A stretch of 64,000 nt of DNA from contig NC_088342.1 of assembly GCF_036884655.1 (NCBI RefSeq), positions 9,543,501 to 9,607,500 on the forward strand. The letters are read 5' to 3'. The translations under genes and the position numbers were made by a program. This DNA is from Musa acuminata AAA Group. Lineage: Eukaryota; Streptophyta; Magnoliopsida; Zingiberales; Musaceae. The notes beneath the pieces were generated by a model. That model saw only the letters and a program-made list of their open reading frames with translations, was not told the origin of the DNA and did no database searches. This document shows positions 1 to 10,650 of this stretch, piece after piece (within the stretch, counting starts at the first letter, position 1; every line of letters begins with the position of its first letter).

Positions 1-1642
1 GTTGATATGATTAATATTATGAGGTAAACTGACTTATGTTAAATGCGACATTATTGGGATATTTTTTTTCCCTCTCCAAGTGCTTAATCTTGTTGATATA
101 GTTGACTGAACAGATCATGCAAGGGCTACATGTAAATTACTGTTGCAGATTGGACTCTGAATTTTAGTGGCTAGTAGGAATTCCAGAAAACTGACTTGAC
201 ATTGATATTTCAAATCTCTCAATGTAGCCATTGAATGAATAATTGTCTTTCAATTCATTGATTTCATCAAAAATTTAATAACGTTGTCAGCATCATGAAG
301 AGATCGATGCTAATAATTGTTGATGTGTTGAACACTTAAAGTTATTTTACCATATGAGACAAAAGTGTTTTACTTTATGTACATCAAGATCAATGGTTGT
401 CAGCAGTTAATGTGGGGGCTGCCATGAGTTTGTACGTGTTGTCTATGGTCCATGACTTTTCATCAAATATTTAACAAAATAGTTGTAATTAGTGTCACTT
501 AGTACTTCCTATCACGGTAATTGTAACATAAGGATAAAGCTATTTATAAAAATGCCTAGGTGTACCATTTATTCTGATTGATTATGTAGTAATTTGCTTT
601 TAAGCTTGCATCTAGTTTGACTACACTTTTTTCAACGTAATGAATGGAAAATGTATGATCAGCATTGGTTATCTAAGGAAGTTTATGTACCAAAACATGA
701 ACTTGACGAACAAGAGTAACGCAGTATCTTGCAAGTTTTCTTAATGAATTATTGAGTTTTATTTATCTTTCTGATTTGGTACTTGATGAAAAGTTATACA
801 AGCTCAATACTTAGTTTTTCAAATGCTCTTGCTAGTGGAAACTAGGATTTTAGTCTAAGCTACCACATTTGTGTTTGAATACAAGGTCTTTATGAGTTTG
901 CTAGAAATTTTGGTGGAGAACGCTATGTTTCCTTGTTATTCCTTGGGATGGTAAGGGGAAGTTGGGAGCCTGATGTAGCATGCAGTTATTAAAAGGGAAA
1001 AGTAGGATGACATTAAAAATCATTAAACACTCCTCCACAACTTCTTGTTTGATGCTTGGCTTGGAATTATGCTATCCCCTTCCGTTTTGTGTTTGCCAAT
1101 ACATACAAATGTGGCGTTTGGTTTTTTATCAAATTAAAGTTTATATATATCCTTATACTTCAAAATATGTATACTCTTATTATGCTTTTACGAAGTTACA
1201 AATGTTAAGGTTCTGCTTAAAATTTGTGACTTCTCTCATAGATGTCCAATTCCTTCATATATGCCCACAGAAAGTTCTAATCTATAATGTTTATAATGTT
1301 GCAATGATTCTTGTGAAATAATTAGTGTGCCAAAGGGCATGTATCAAATTTTGGCCGTGGTTTCAGAATGTTTTCCAGAATGTCAGACACTTAATGCTAA
1401 TGGATTTGGTGTTGTTGGTTAGACAATGAAATCGGCTTTGCACATATAATGCCTCGTGCAAGTCTCTTGTTTCAGTCTCTTCTGTCATATAAACACTAAG
1501 AGACTATGTAATATCTGATGGGGTGTTTTTTGCTTGTATGTGTATCAGTGCACTCTTAAGCTTTAGAAACAACTTTCTTTTAAATATTGTCTTGTTCAAA
1601 TTACATAATTTATTTTAATGAGCAATTTGAAATGTACTGCAG
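1..1642 (+). other. Probable intron of the F-box gene (upstream exons outside the window)
   Basis: AT-rich sequence with no convincing exon. It ends in an acceptor AG at 1641-1642, directly before the first recognisable coding exon of the At4g00755-type gene. The F-box-containing exon is not seen and should lie upstream of position 1. The open frame at 980-1321 has no family resemblance and looks like chance. Confidence 0.55.
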
Positions 1643-4246
1643 TTATTGTAAATAAATTTTGCAAAAGTTTATGCTCAAGATTTTGTCCGGACACATTGAA
1701 TTTCCCTCTTGTCACTGAAGTAAGCAACACTAGCAAGATTGCAGAAGTGGGGTCTAGCAGTGCTTTGGAATGGGAAAGCCTGGAGAGAGAGCATAGAGCA
1801 TATGCGCTTTTATGTCACTTGATTGTTTCTCTTGAAGGTAAAAGGGACTGCATTCATCGAGCTGTCTGTGCTTCCAGTACTGATAATTATCCAGATGAAA
1901 GCATTGAGAACACATTGGAGAGCAGTGATTTAGTTGATCAGAGACCTTCTTACTGGTCAAGTGGGGGACAATATGATCCTGGAGTGTCTGAGAGTCTCAC
2001 TTATAAACTTGCAATCTCTGTGTTGTGAGGGAAATAAAGATTCAGCCATTTAAAGGTTTTTATTTGTAAGATTTGAGATATTTTATTTACAGCACTCATT
2101 TTGTTGCTTAGCTCATTATTATTTGCTCGTGTATCTCTAATACATAATGTTTATTCAGCTTTTTTCCAGCCTGACCATCCCATATACTCGGCAAAGTTTG
2201 TACGATTTCGAATGGACCATTCTAGATTAAGACAAGGGACAGATAATTATGAAGAACAACAATTAGCTTCTGATGACTACGACAAGTGGACATATGTTTC
2301 TCCTGAATTTCCAATGGAACAGGTGATTTATAGCATTTCAGACATTCTCCTAAGTCCTAACATACTGCAGTCTTGCATTAAATGCTTTGGTTCATTTATT
2401 AGATTACAAGGCTAATAAACATCTATATAGAACTAGTTCATATGTTTGACTCCATTCATGTTGTTCACCACGTAGTATGGAAAACTAAATAATCATCTTC
2501 TGATGACAATTAGAACCACACATACATTTCCCAGATTTTCCAATGCAGGTGATTTGAGTTTTATGCTATTCTCTGAGCTGTGTCCCCATTCAAATGATAA
2601 GGGCTAATAAACCTCCATATAAAGTCCCAAGTCATATGTTTCTTTTTCTTAGCCATGTTTAGAACATAGTTTTAGACTTGTTTGCAAATAGTTTCACCAA
2701 GGGAGCAGATAAACTTGTGTAAAGTGTGAAGTCATATGGTCTAGAAGTTATTGTGAGTTGCAATTAAAATCATTACTTAGCTTTGTTGGTTATATTTTGC
2801 TCCAGAAGGTGATAGTATGCTCTTTTTTAAGGTTTTTTTTATTTTTTTTCTTGGATTTAAATTTTTTTGCTTAAGTTTAGGTTCTGTAAGGAGCTTTTCT
2901 AGGATATCCTGTTCAGGACCACTTTGATGTCTATATCTGAAATACTGAGCCTTTGAAGTACATGATGCACAAGGTGAGGATTGTTCAAGCCTTCAAGCTA
3001 CTCATGTTCTTATCTGAAAATATAGGTGGCTAACATGGTCAAATGCCTCATTTTATATGAGCATACATTGATATCCTTATTGGAAAATCATGTAAATTTA
3101 TGGAGACATAGTAGTCTAAAAGAAGAGTTGTGCACACAAATCACAAATGCAGTGGTTGGGATCATGATTTAGATATCTTCAGTTGTAGGTACTTCATTAA
3201 GATGTATGCTAGAGTGTGCAGTATGTCATAGAAATATGCAGAGTGCAAGGAAACTGAGATCATGATTTACCTTCTCTCCTTTTCTATCTATAGAAGTGTC
3301 TATATGCTTTTTACATGTATTGGAGTAGATAATTGTATCCAGAAAATTCTGTAAAGTTTGCTTTCCATAGCTTTGTGATGATAAAACCATTATGTAAGCC
3401 GGGGATTTCTCTGACTTATCAATCCCTCTTGGAGCACCATCACATCAAGTAAAAAAAGGGTGAAGTGTTTGATGTCAATGTATTAGTTAAAAAAGATGTT
3501 GCTTTGAGTCATAAAATCTGAGACATGTGACTAGTTACTCATATTGGTTTTTTTCAGTTGAAGGATAAAAACAGGAAATTATTAGTAAAAGATTTGCCTC
3601 TGCAAGATCTAACTTTGACCTGAATCATTATTTGTCCAGGAGAATGTATTACAATCTTTCAAGCTTCCACTCCCAGTTATCTGTGTTGGTGGAATGCTGC
3701 AGATTGAACTGATGGGTAGAGTCCAGAAGCAAGCAGTGGATGGTTTGTATTACATATGGTGAGTGTCTGGGCCATGCTTTTCTTTTTATGTGCGTGTGAC
3801 CATGTATCCAAAGTGAAATTGGACTTTCCATTTGAAGGAGTGGTTTACAAGGGTTCTATGTGATGCCTTCGAGCATACAACGAATAGATCTAGTAATTGA
3901 ATTGAGTTGTGGATGCTCAATATCATATTGAAATTCCAAGTTAACTGCCTTTGCATAACTACTGTGGAAGTTGATATAAACATAGATTATGATGATTTTC
4001 TTTTCTAACATTATGATGGATGTTACTGAACTCGTCTTTCATGTTCTTATTGCATGTTGAAGTGTATGCCATGTGCAAGTAATGGGAAGCCCACTTTCTC
4101 CATTTTTTGAAGTTGAAATTGACGATGCTTCGGGAAGTTTGGTATTGAAGCACTTCCCACGGTCCAAGTGTGGCACAGTACCTGTTGGAACTGCAGAAGC
4201 TAAGATCACAGAGATGTTTCCTGGCATTCGTTTGCAGCCAGACTGA
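1643..4246 (+). CDS. F-box protein, At4g00755-like (3' part, probably frameshifted)
   Basis: The spliced product resembles plant F-box protein At4g00755, a presumed substrate adaptor of an SCF ubiquitin ligase. Exons read by eye: 1643-2055, 2159-2322, 3640-3758, 4063-4246, all with GT/AG borders. Family landmarks include LEWESLEREHRAYALL, ASSTDNYPDESI, YWSSGGQ, FFQPDHPIYSAKFVRFRM, SPEFPMEQ, GGMLQIELMGRVQKQ and CHVQVMGSPLSPFFEVEI. The F-box itself should be upstream of the window. Oddity: in the first exon the frame meets TGA at 2026-2028, while the expected continuation (CVVREIKIQPFK) is open in another frame from about 2015. This suggests a small indel near 2007-2016. The stop at 4244-4246 is early; another frame stays open beyond it (SRSWQVVEPRFLSTPL), which loosely resembles the family C-terminus. 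The copy may therefore be a pseudogene. Family assignment is firm; integrity is not. Confidence 0.75.
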
Positions 4247-6317
4247 TGAATCCAGGAGCTGGCAGGTGGTGGAACCACGATTCTTAAGTACACCGCTGAG
4301 ACCTGTACATTCTTGTTCCGATGAGGAAGATTACGGTGATGATTCTGATGGTGGTCACTTTCCCGAAAGATTGTCCATTCCTGGATTCCTGGTTCTGGTA
4401 GCTGATGGATTGTTCATGAAGTTAATTTTTTGTTGGGTTCTTTGAATTATCAAAAACCATGATATCATACATATGAAGAATGAATCATTCTGTCATCCGT
4501 CTGGATGCTTAAATTCCTCTTACAGGTTTGCACATTGGTACTGAATGTCGAAGGAATTAAAAGTTTCAGGTGCAAGCCCTTCTGATATAATTGATGATGA
4601 CTCACAGTCACTTATCTTCACAGGTGTATGTGCTTTTCTTAACTTTCATCTCTGCTGCTTTGCCTTCAGATTCTGTCTCTGTAGGGCTTTTTCTTTTTCC
4701 CTGCTCTTATAGTGTTCATTATAAAGGCATTGTTCTTGTGTCTAGTGATTGATGGGTTGATGCAAGAATACTTTATGAATGATTAGGGATAGTTAGGTTG
4801 AGGCCCTTGATTAGGGATAGTTAGGTCATATACTGTTACTATTAAACAAAAGACCAGAATAAGAAATATGATCTGAAGTCATTTATTTAAAGCCAAGAAA
4901 CAGTGGTTTTCACAGAACCAGAAATGTTGCTGCAGCTGCTGCTGCTGTGGCGGTCTCGACGCATGTCTCCTTTTATCTGAACGTGCATTGCACGTGAGCC
5001 GAATGAACGGCTCTTGCTGCATCTGATGAAGGGAGGATGCCTCACGCACCTCGAGATCCGGGATCCTGTCTGCTATTTCAAGATGCCACTGAGATTTGAA
5101 TGAGGTTAACACTTCTTTTTTACGCCTTCAAGTTTCAACTCCCTCTCTCGGTCTTACCGTCTTCGTCTCGTTTAACCCCTCTCCTCTTCCTGTGGTACAG
5201 ACGAAGGCGAAGGATAAGGTTCGCTCGCATACTTCGCTTCTCCTCGGGCGTCGCTTCGTCCCCAAAGCACAAGGAGTAGCCTCCGCTCCCCGCGTGAAAG
5301 CTTCCTCCTCTCGTGTCGCTTGTAGCTCAAGCAAAGCAAGGTGCCTCCTCCGCCTCCTTTCTCCTCTCTTCTAAGCCAAGCCTTCTCTCCCTTGTTGAAT
5401 CCTCCTCGGCGCTCGTCGCTCGCCGCTCGCCGCTCGCCGCTCGCCGCTCGCCGCGGTGTTTGAAGCTAATTAACGCCATTTAATTTGATTGAATTTGTGG
5501 GTCCGGTTCGATTCAACCGGATCTGAATCGGGTACGAGAGTTCTATAGTGTAGTGGTCCCTTTTTGTTCGTGGTTGGGCTTTTAGGAAAGCACAGCTTTG
5601 TCCCTCTCTCGGCCAGCCTTTAGCAGCAGCTAAACACAAGCCCTGCTTCACGTGCAGGCAGCTCGTCTTTGGATGCATATGTTTGCTTCTCGCCGAGCTT
5701 TTTGAATGGCCTTCTCCAATTCTGTAGCCATAGAAATGCCCCTTAGATCAAGGCTCCCACTTGAAGACATGTAGCACAGCTATCATGGCCTAGAGAGGTG
5801 TGTGGCACAGCTAAATGGAAAGAACTAGAAAAAGAAGCTGGGAGAGTTTGTACTTTGTACGCCTCACCCAGTAGCTAATGTTCTTTTTGAAGCACTGGAT
5901 TGGACAATCCCGGCAAAGAACAGTAAGCTTAACAGTTTAATGGGGGTGAGGCCTGATGCTTACATCAATCTTTGGCCTTGTATTCCTCATGGTAAATTGT
6001 CTGAAGCTACCAACTTTCAGAGATTACAGCAACTATTCTTTGTTCTTGACTTGGTTGGTCGGACATTGTTATCAACCAACGAGCCTCATATGATCTGAAA
6101 ACGATTCCCACAAGCTTAGCAAGCAATCTTTACCTTCCTCGCAATCTCTTATATTATGGTAGCAATCTACTCTTTCCAGCTTCATCTCTCATCATAGATA
6201 GCCACCTTCCCCTTTTCCCCATACAAACGATTCGATTCCGACGTCCCCTCCAAGTGTTTTTTTGACTGTCCTCTCGTTGCTCTATCCATTTCAGATCGCA
6301 GACGCTGCCTGTTATCC
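4247..6317. other. 3' UTR and intergenic region before the ARM gene
   Basis: The first few hundred bases are probably 3' UTR of the F-box gene. From about 4880 to 5460 the DNA becomes GC-rich and open on both strands, for example minus 4879-5112 with a Gln-rich stretch and plus 5096-5374 rich in Ser and Arg. No frame matches a family I recognise; it may be a decayed repeat or an unrecognised 5' region. 5700-6317 is the likely promoter and 5' UTR of the ARM-repeat gene. Confidence 0.4.
5411..5452. repeat. 7-bp minisatellite, six units
   Basis: GCTCGCC is repeated in tandem six times, the first unit carrying a T for C. It lies in a GC-rich patch. Confidence 0.9.
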
Positions 6318-7994
6318 ATGGCCGAAGAATCTGAGCCCACACAGGAAGCCGATTCCGCCGGGCAGTTACTATCCCAAGCGCGGCAGCTCGTCCCTGCGGC
6401 ACTCGGCAAGGCCCGGGCCGCCACCGGCTTCCCAGGGAGATGGAAATCGATAATCTCCAAGCTGGAGCGCGTCTCGCCGTGTCTCTCCGACCTCTCGAGC
6501 CACCCCTGCTTCGCGAAGAACGAGCTCTGTAAGGAACTGCTACAGTCGGTGACGAAGACCGTCGCCGAAGCCATCGGGCTCGCCGGCCGCTGCTGTTCCG
6601 CAGAGCCGCTTTGCTCGGGGAAGCTCCGGATGCAGAGCGACCTTGACGCCTTGTCGGGCGAGCTCGACCTCCTCCTCAACGACTGTGAATTGCTGGTGAA
6701 GACCGGGGTCCTCGGCGACGCCGCCGCCGCCACCGCCATGTCCCCGACTGTTACCAAGTCGCCGACGCAGGACGGCGTGCGTGAATTGCTAGCCCGCTTG
6801 CAGATTGGCCATGCCGAGGCCAAGCACCGGGCCGTGGACGGCCTCCTTGAAGCGATGAGGGAGGACGAGAAGAGCGTTCTCGCTGCACTCGGCCGGAGCA
6901 ATATATGCGCTCTGATACGGTTGCTCAGCGCGAACTCCATGAAGACCAGAGAGACGGCAGCCACCGTGATCTGCTTGCTCGCGGAGTCTTGGAGTTGCGA
7001 GAAGCTACTGGTTTCGGAAGGAGTGCTTCCACCTCTAATCAGGCTTGCAGAGTCTGGAAGTCTGGTATGTAGAGAGAAGGCAGTGGTCTCGCTGCAGAGG
7101 CTATCCATGGCCGCCGACACCGCCCGCTCCATAGTCGGGCATGGAGGTGTGCCGGTGCTGATCGAGATCTGCCAGATAGGAGACTCCATTTGCCAAGCAG
7201 CGGCTGCAGGGACGCTGAGGAATCTCTCGGCAGTGCCCGATGTCAGGCAGACATTAGCGGACGAAGGCATCATCAGAGTCATGATCGATCTCCTCAACTG
7301 CGGGATGGTTCTTGGTTCCAAGGAGTACGCCGCAGAGTGCTTGCAGAACCTCACCGCCATCAACGACGACCTAAGGAGGTCAGTCGTCTCGGAGGGAGGA
7401 CCGCTTAGCCTCTTGGCCTACATGGACGGGCCATTGCCGCAGGAACCAGCGGTGTGCGCGCTGAGGAACCTGATCGGCTCCGTCGCTGTCGACGGCCTCA
7501 TGTCGCTGGGCGTCCTTCCTCGGCTAGTCCACGTACTCAAGGATGGATCTCTCGGCGCACGGCAGGCGGCAGCCGGCATCATCTGCAGGATATCGAGTTC
7601 GTCCGAGACGAAGAAGGCGATTGGCGAGCTTGGCTGCGTGCCGTTGCTTGCCAAGATGCTCGACGCCAAGGCGAACACCGCGAGGGAGGTCGCTGCGCAG
7701 GCCATTTCGGGGTTGATGAGCCACCCGCAGAACAAGCGGGAGCTCAAGAAGGAGGAGAAGAGCGTGGCCAATCTCGTTCGCTTGCTGGATCCGAGTCCTC
7801 AGAACACAGCAAAGAAGTACGCAGTCGCTTGTCTCCTCTCCCTGTCGTCAAGCAAGAGGTGCAAGAAACAGATGATCTCCTACGGCGCCGTCGGGTTTCT
7901 CAAGAAGCTCTGTGAATCAGACATAGCTGGTGCCAAGAAGCTACTTGAAAGATTAGAGAGGAGGAAGCTGAGGGGCTTGTTCATCAGAAAGTAG
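6318..7994 (+). CDS. ARM-repeat protein (At5g50900-like)
   Basis: Intronless 558-aa protein. Residues about 10-130 form the helical N-terminal region typical of plant ARM proteins (DUF7032-like). From about residue 145 onward there are consecutive armadillo repeats, seen as recurring LIRLLS, LLVSEGVLPPLIRLAESGS, VPVLIEICQIG, AAAGTLRNLSAVPDVR and AAECLQNLTAIN segments, each about 40 residues. Such repeats form a superhelical protein-binding scaffold; no catalytic motif is present. The length agrees with the Arabidopsis homologue family (about 555 aa). The start MAEESEPT is the first ATG of the long frame and follows a plausible AT-rich leader. The coding region is GC-rich, as is common for monocot intronless genes. 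The partner and process are unknown from sequence. Confidence 0.9.
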   Translation: MAEESEPTQEADSAGQLLSQARQLVPAALGKARAATGFPGRWKSIISKLERVSPCLSDLSSHPCFAKNELCKELLQSVTKTVAEAIGLAGRCCSAEPLCSGKLRMQSDLDALSGELDLLLNDCELLVKTGVLGDAAAATAMSPTVTKSPTQDGVRELLARLQIGHAEAKHRAVDGLLEAMREDEKSVLAALGRSNICALIRLLSANSMKTRETAATVICLLAESWSCEKLLVSEGVLPPLIRLAESGSLVCREKAVVSLQRLSMAADTARSIVGHGGVPVLIEICQIGDSICQAAAAGTLRNLSAVPDVRQTLADEGIIRVMIDLLNCGMVLGSKEYAAECLQNLTAINDDLRRSVVSEGGPLSLLAYMDGPLPQEPAVCALRNLIGSVAVDGLMSLGVLPRLVHVLKDGSLGARQAAAGIICRISSSSETKKAIGELGCVPLLAKMLDAKANTAREVAAQAISGLMSHPQNKRELKKEEKSVANLVRLLDPSPQNTAKKYAVACLLSLSSSKRCKKQMISYGAVGFLKKLCESDIAGAKKLLERLERRKLRGLFIRK

Positions 7995-8815
7995 GGGTGA
8001 TGAATGCTTCATCATCGCTGATCTTGTACAGAACGAACGATGTTTCATCGACTCCAGGAAGAAGAGAGGAGTTGTTCATATCTACCATGTCTTTCTTGTA
8101 GATGTGTCGGAATCTCCCGATCACTGTGAGCTTGAATGCTGCTTCGTAGTCTCTGAGCCAAGACATGAAACTGAAAGGCCACGATTAGTTGTCTCGGCAG
8201 TGGTAGGTGATCACTCTGCTTCACCTGCACTGATCATGCAACTGCTACCTCGTCGGAGGATGTCTTGTTGGTGTGTCTCTTTCGGATGGTGTCGGTGGCG
8301 ATGTCAGTGGTTGGGTGTTGGATGAATTCACCATGGTTTTTGTCGAATATTGGTAGAGATATTATAAACAATTTAAGTTGGTGCCAATCGATGAAAAATA
8401 ATCGTATTACAAACAATAGGGAAAATATTTTCTTAATTCCAACTATGATGTTTCATATCGTAAAGAAAAAACCTTGTCATATCATAGAATGATGACGATT
8501 ATTGGATCATATCATATCAATAATTTTATTAAAACTAAACTTCGCGTGAGAATCCTTTTCTCTCCTAGTGCTATAACCATCGAACTAGTTTATTTATATC
8601 TCGTGATTCGATTCTATATATATTAAGATTCGAAAAAGTAGATTAGATTTGATTAGATCAATTTTGTCACATCGAATTGTTTATCAAATTAGATATTGAT
8701 AAACAATATAAGACGAATCGATCATCATTCATCATATTAGTATCATAGATCAATCTTCTCTTAGATATTGAAAAATGATTTGGGTCAATTTTCGAGCTAT
8801 TCAGTTATTGAGATG

Positions 8816-9045
8816 TTTCTTAGGAAAATCAAAAGATAGTTCAAATCAGTTATTAGCTCTTCTATAGGACATTCGTAAAAAATATTTTGGGAAGACTAAA
8901 GGACGGTTCAGATCGATTACGAATTAGTTTCCCTACGAAATATTCGTAAAAATATTTCAAGAAGATTAAGGAATAGTTTAGATCAATTATGAGTAATCTA
9001 CTTTACGAAATATCCATAGAAATATTTCAAGAAGATTAATGATAT
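8816..9045. repeat. Degenerate tandem repeat, about 75-bp period
   Basis: Three diverged units share the pattern ACGAAATATTCGTAAAAATA, then TTTCAAGAAGATTAA, then a 'GTTCAGATCAATTA'-like part. Confidence 0.6.
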
Positions 9046-9057
9046 TGATTACAAGCC

Positions 9058-9131
9058 AACCCCTCCACGAGATCTACTTGAGATATTCTTCTCAACCCCT
9101 CCGACGAGATCTACTTGAGATATTCTTCTCC
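9058..9131. repeat. Two-copy tandem repeat, about 37 bp
   Basis: The segment running from AACCCCTCC through GAGATCTACTTGAGATATTC occurs twice back to back, the second copy with one extra base. Confidence 0.8.
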
Positions 9132-10068
9132 CTCTGGAGATTGGTTAGTGTAAAAACATATTCATAGCTTCCAAAAAATGAGAGAAAAAAATAAGACTAC
9201 TAACTTAACGTCGAAGGGATCGACTTAAGAGAACCTTCTCAACCTCCATCTTTACGCAAGAACAAAGTCGAGAAGTCTCTGTTTTATTCCGAATGACCTT
9301 TCGCACTTGGATCAGGGCCATGCGGCATGCTCGATCTGTTATGATTTATGATTTATGTTTTGTTGTACCCTTTGCTTTTTTGACATTATTAATATACTTT
9401 ATTTTGAATTCTTTCGGGACAAAAAAACTCTTGGGATGCAAATTAGTTGGATTAGGAAAACATGCTTTGGGTGCTTTCAGATGAACTTTTGCCATCTGAA
9501 TCACACATCCACATCAAGTAATCACTCACTCACGAGCGGATGGAGATTCCAAGGAGCCAATCTTGAAGTAGGGTTGGTGGCCGTGAATACATACCATGGC
9601 GACACTCCACGGGCTCCTTTAAATATCAGAAGTTCTCTGTTGCTTGTTGAACCCTATCATTATCGCTTGCTTCTTCATGTCACTCTCGTTCTTGTTCTTG
9701 ATGTGGAATTGGGGGAGTATCATAATAACGATTTTAATTACATTTGTCACAATATTTTCATAGGATAACTAATCTATTATTTTGTTTAATCTAAATCATC
9801 CATCCAAAATACTTAATCCAAATTAATAATAGTTGTCTCATCTAATATATTCTAATCATATATTATAATTTTTTATATTTTAAAACTCTGACGGATCAAC
9901 ATAGCCCGAAATCATTTTTGGCATCATTTGTGACAATCCAATCCAAATGCTACAATTGACTCTTTAATTTTATTAAGTTTAAACCATTGATTAAAATACC
10001 TCTTATGTTAATTATAATAAATCTACCTTAATCCTGCTTTATTTTCAATGCAAAACTAATTGGGTTGT

Positions 10069-10650
10069 TACAGAATTACCGGATACTCCGTCGTCTCCAG
10101 GTTCGCCTTTGGCGCGCGGCGCCACCACCTCCTCGGCCTGGCGCTCCACCGCGCCATCCTCGTCCTCCTCTCCACCTCCGTTCCCATCGCGATCCTCTGG
10201 TACTACTTCCGCCCCATCCTCCTCCTCCTCCACCAAGACCCTGCGCACGCCGCTGTCGCCAGAGACTACCTCCGCGCCTGCCTCCCCGATCTCTTCCTCC
10301 AGTCCTACCTCCGCCTGCCCATCAACTACCTCTTCGTCTCCGTCCTCCGGCTGGGCATTGGCCTCTGTTTTGACCAACAGCAATCTCGTTGTCTTCCTCA
10401 CAACTTACATCTACCTGTCGGGCCTCCTCCGCCAAGAGTGCTTCAAAAGCTGAAGGTCGCTAGCCTTCTCCTAAACCCGCAGGCCACCGTTGCGTCCATG
10501 GGCATCCACATTCAGTCCACCTCTCTCGTCTACATCTTTCCGTCCTCGCTCAGCTTCGCGTGTCCACTTGGGTCAACAACGAGCTCAGTGCAAGCCAGCC
10601 CGACCGAGCCCGGCGAGCCTTCGCCGTCGGACTGTTTTGGTGATCTCTCC
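10069..10650 (+). pseudogene. MATE efflux transporter pseudogene (DETOXIFICATION 48/49-like)
   Basis: Translated pieces match the DTX/MATE family (proton-driven multidrug and organic-cation antiporters): ITGYSVVS, AFGARRHHLLGLALHRA, SVPIAILWYYF, CLPDLFLQSYL, LPINYLFVSVLRLG, NLVVFLTTYIYLSG, LLNPQATVASMGI, SLVYIFPSSLSFA and ELSASQPDRARRAFAVGL. These lie in three different frames, so there are at least two or three frameshifts. Expected segments are missing: the GLAMGMEPICGQ-type stretch before AFGARR, about 25-30 residues between QSYL and LPINYLF, and a transmembrane segment before LLNPQ. The N-terminal region and the rest of the C-terminus are also absent. A several-step deletion and decay history is inferred; no functional transporter can be made. 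Confidence 0.85.

Larger units (their letters stand above)
7995..10068. other. Intergenic, AT-rich, with degenerate repeats
   Basis: It holds the 3' UTR of the ARM gene and then AT-rich DNA. The short frame at 9293-9484 has a hydrophobic stretch but no recognisable family. No RNA gene is seen. Confidence 0.5.

Noticed and set aside
6182..7363. 393-aa open frame on the minus strand
   Set aside because: It is antisense to the ARM-repeat gene, low in complexity, and reflects high GC at third positions.
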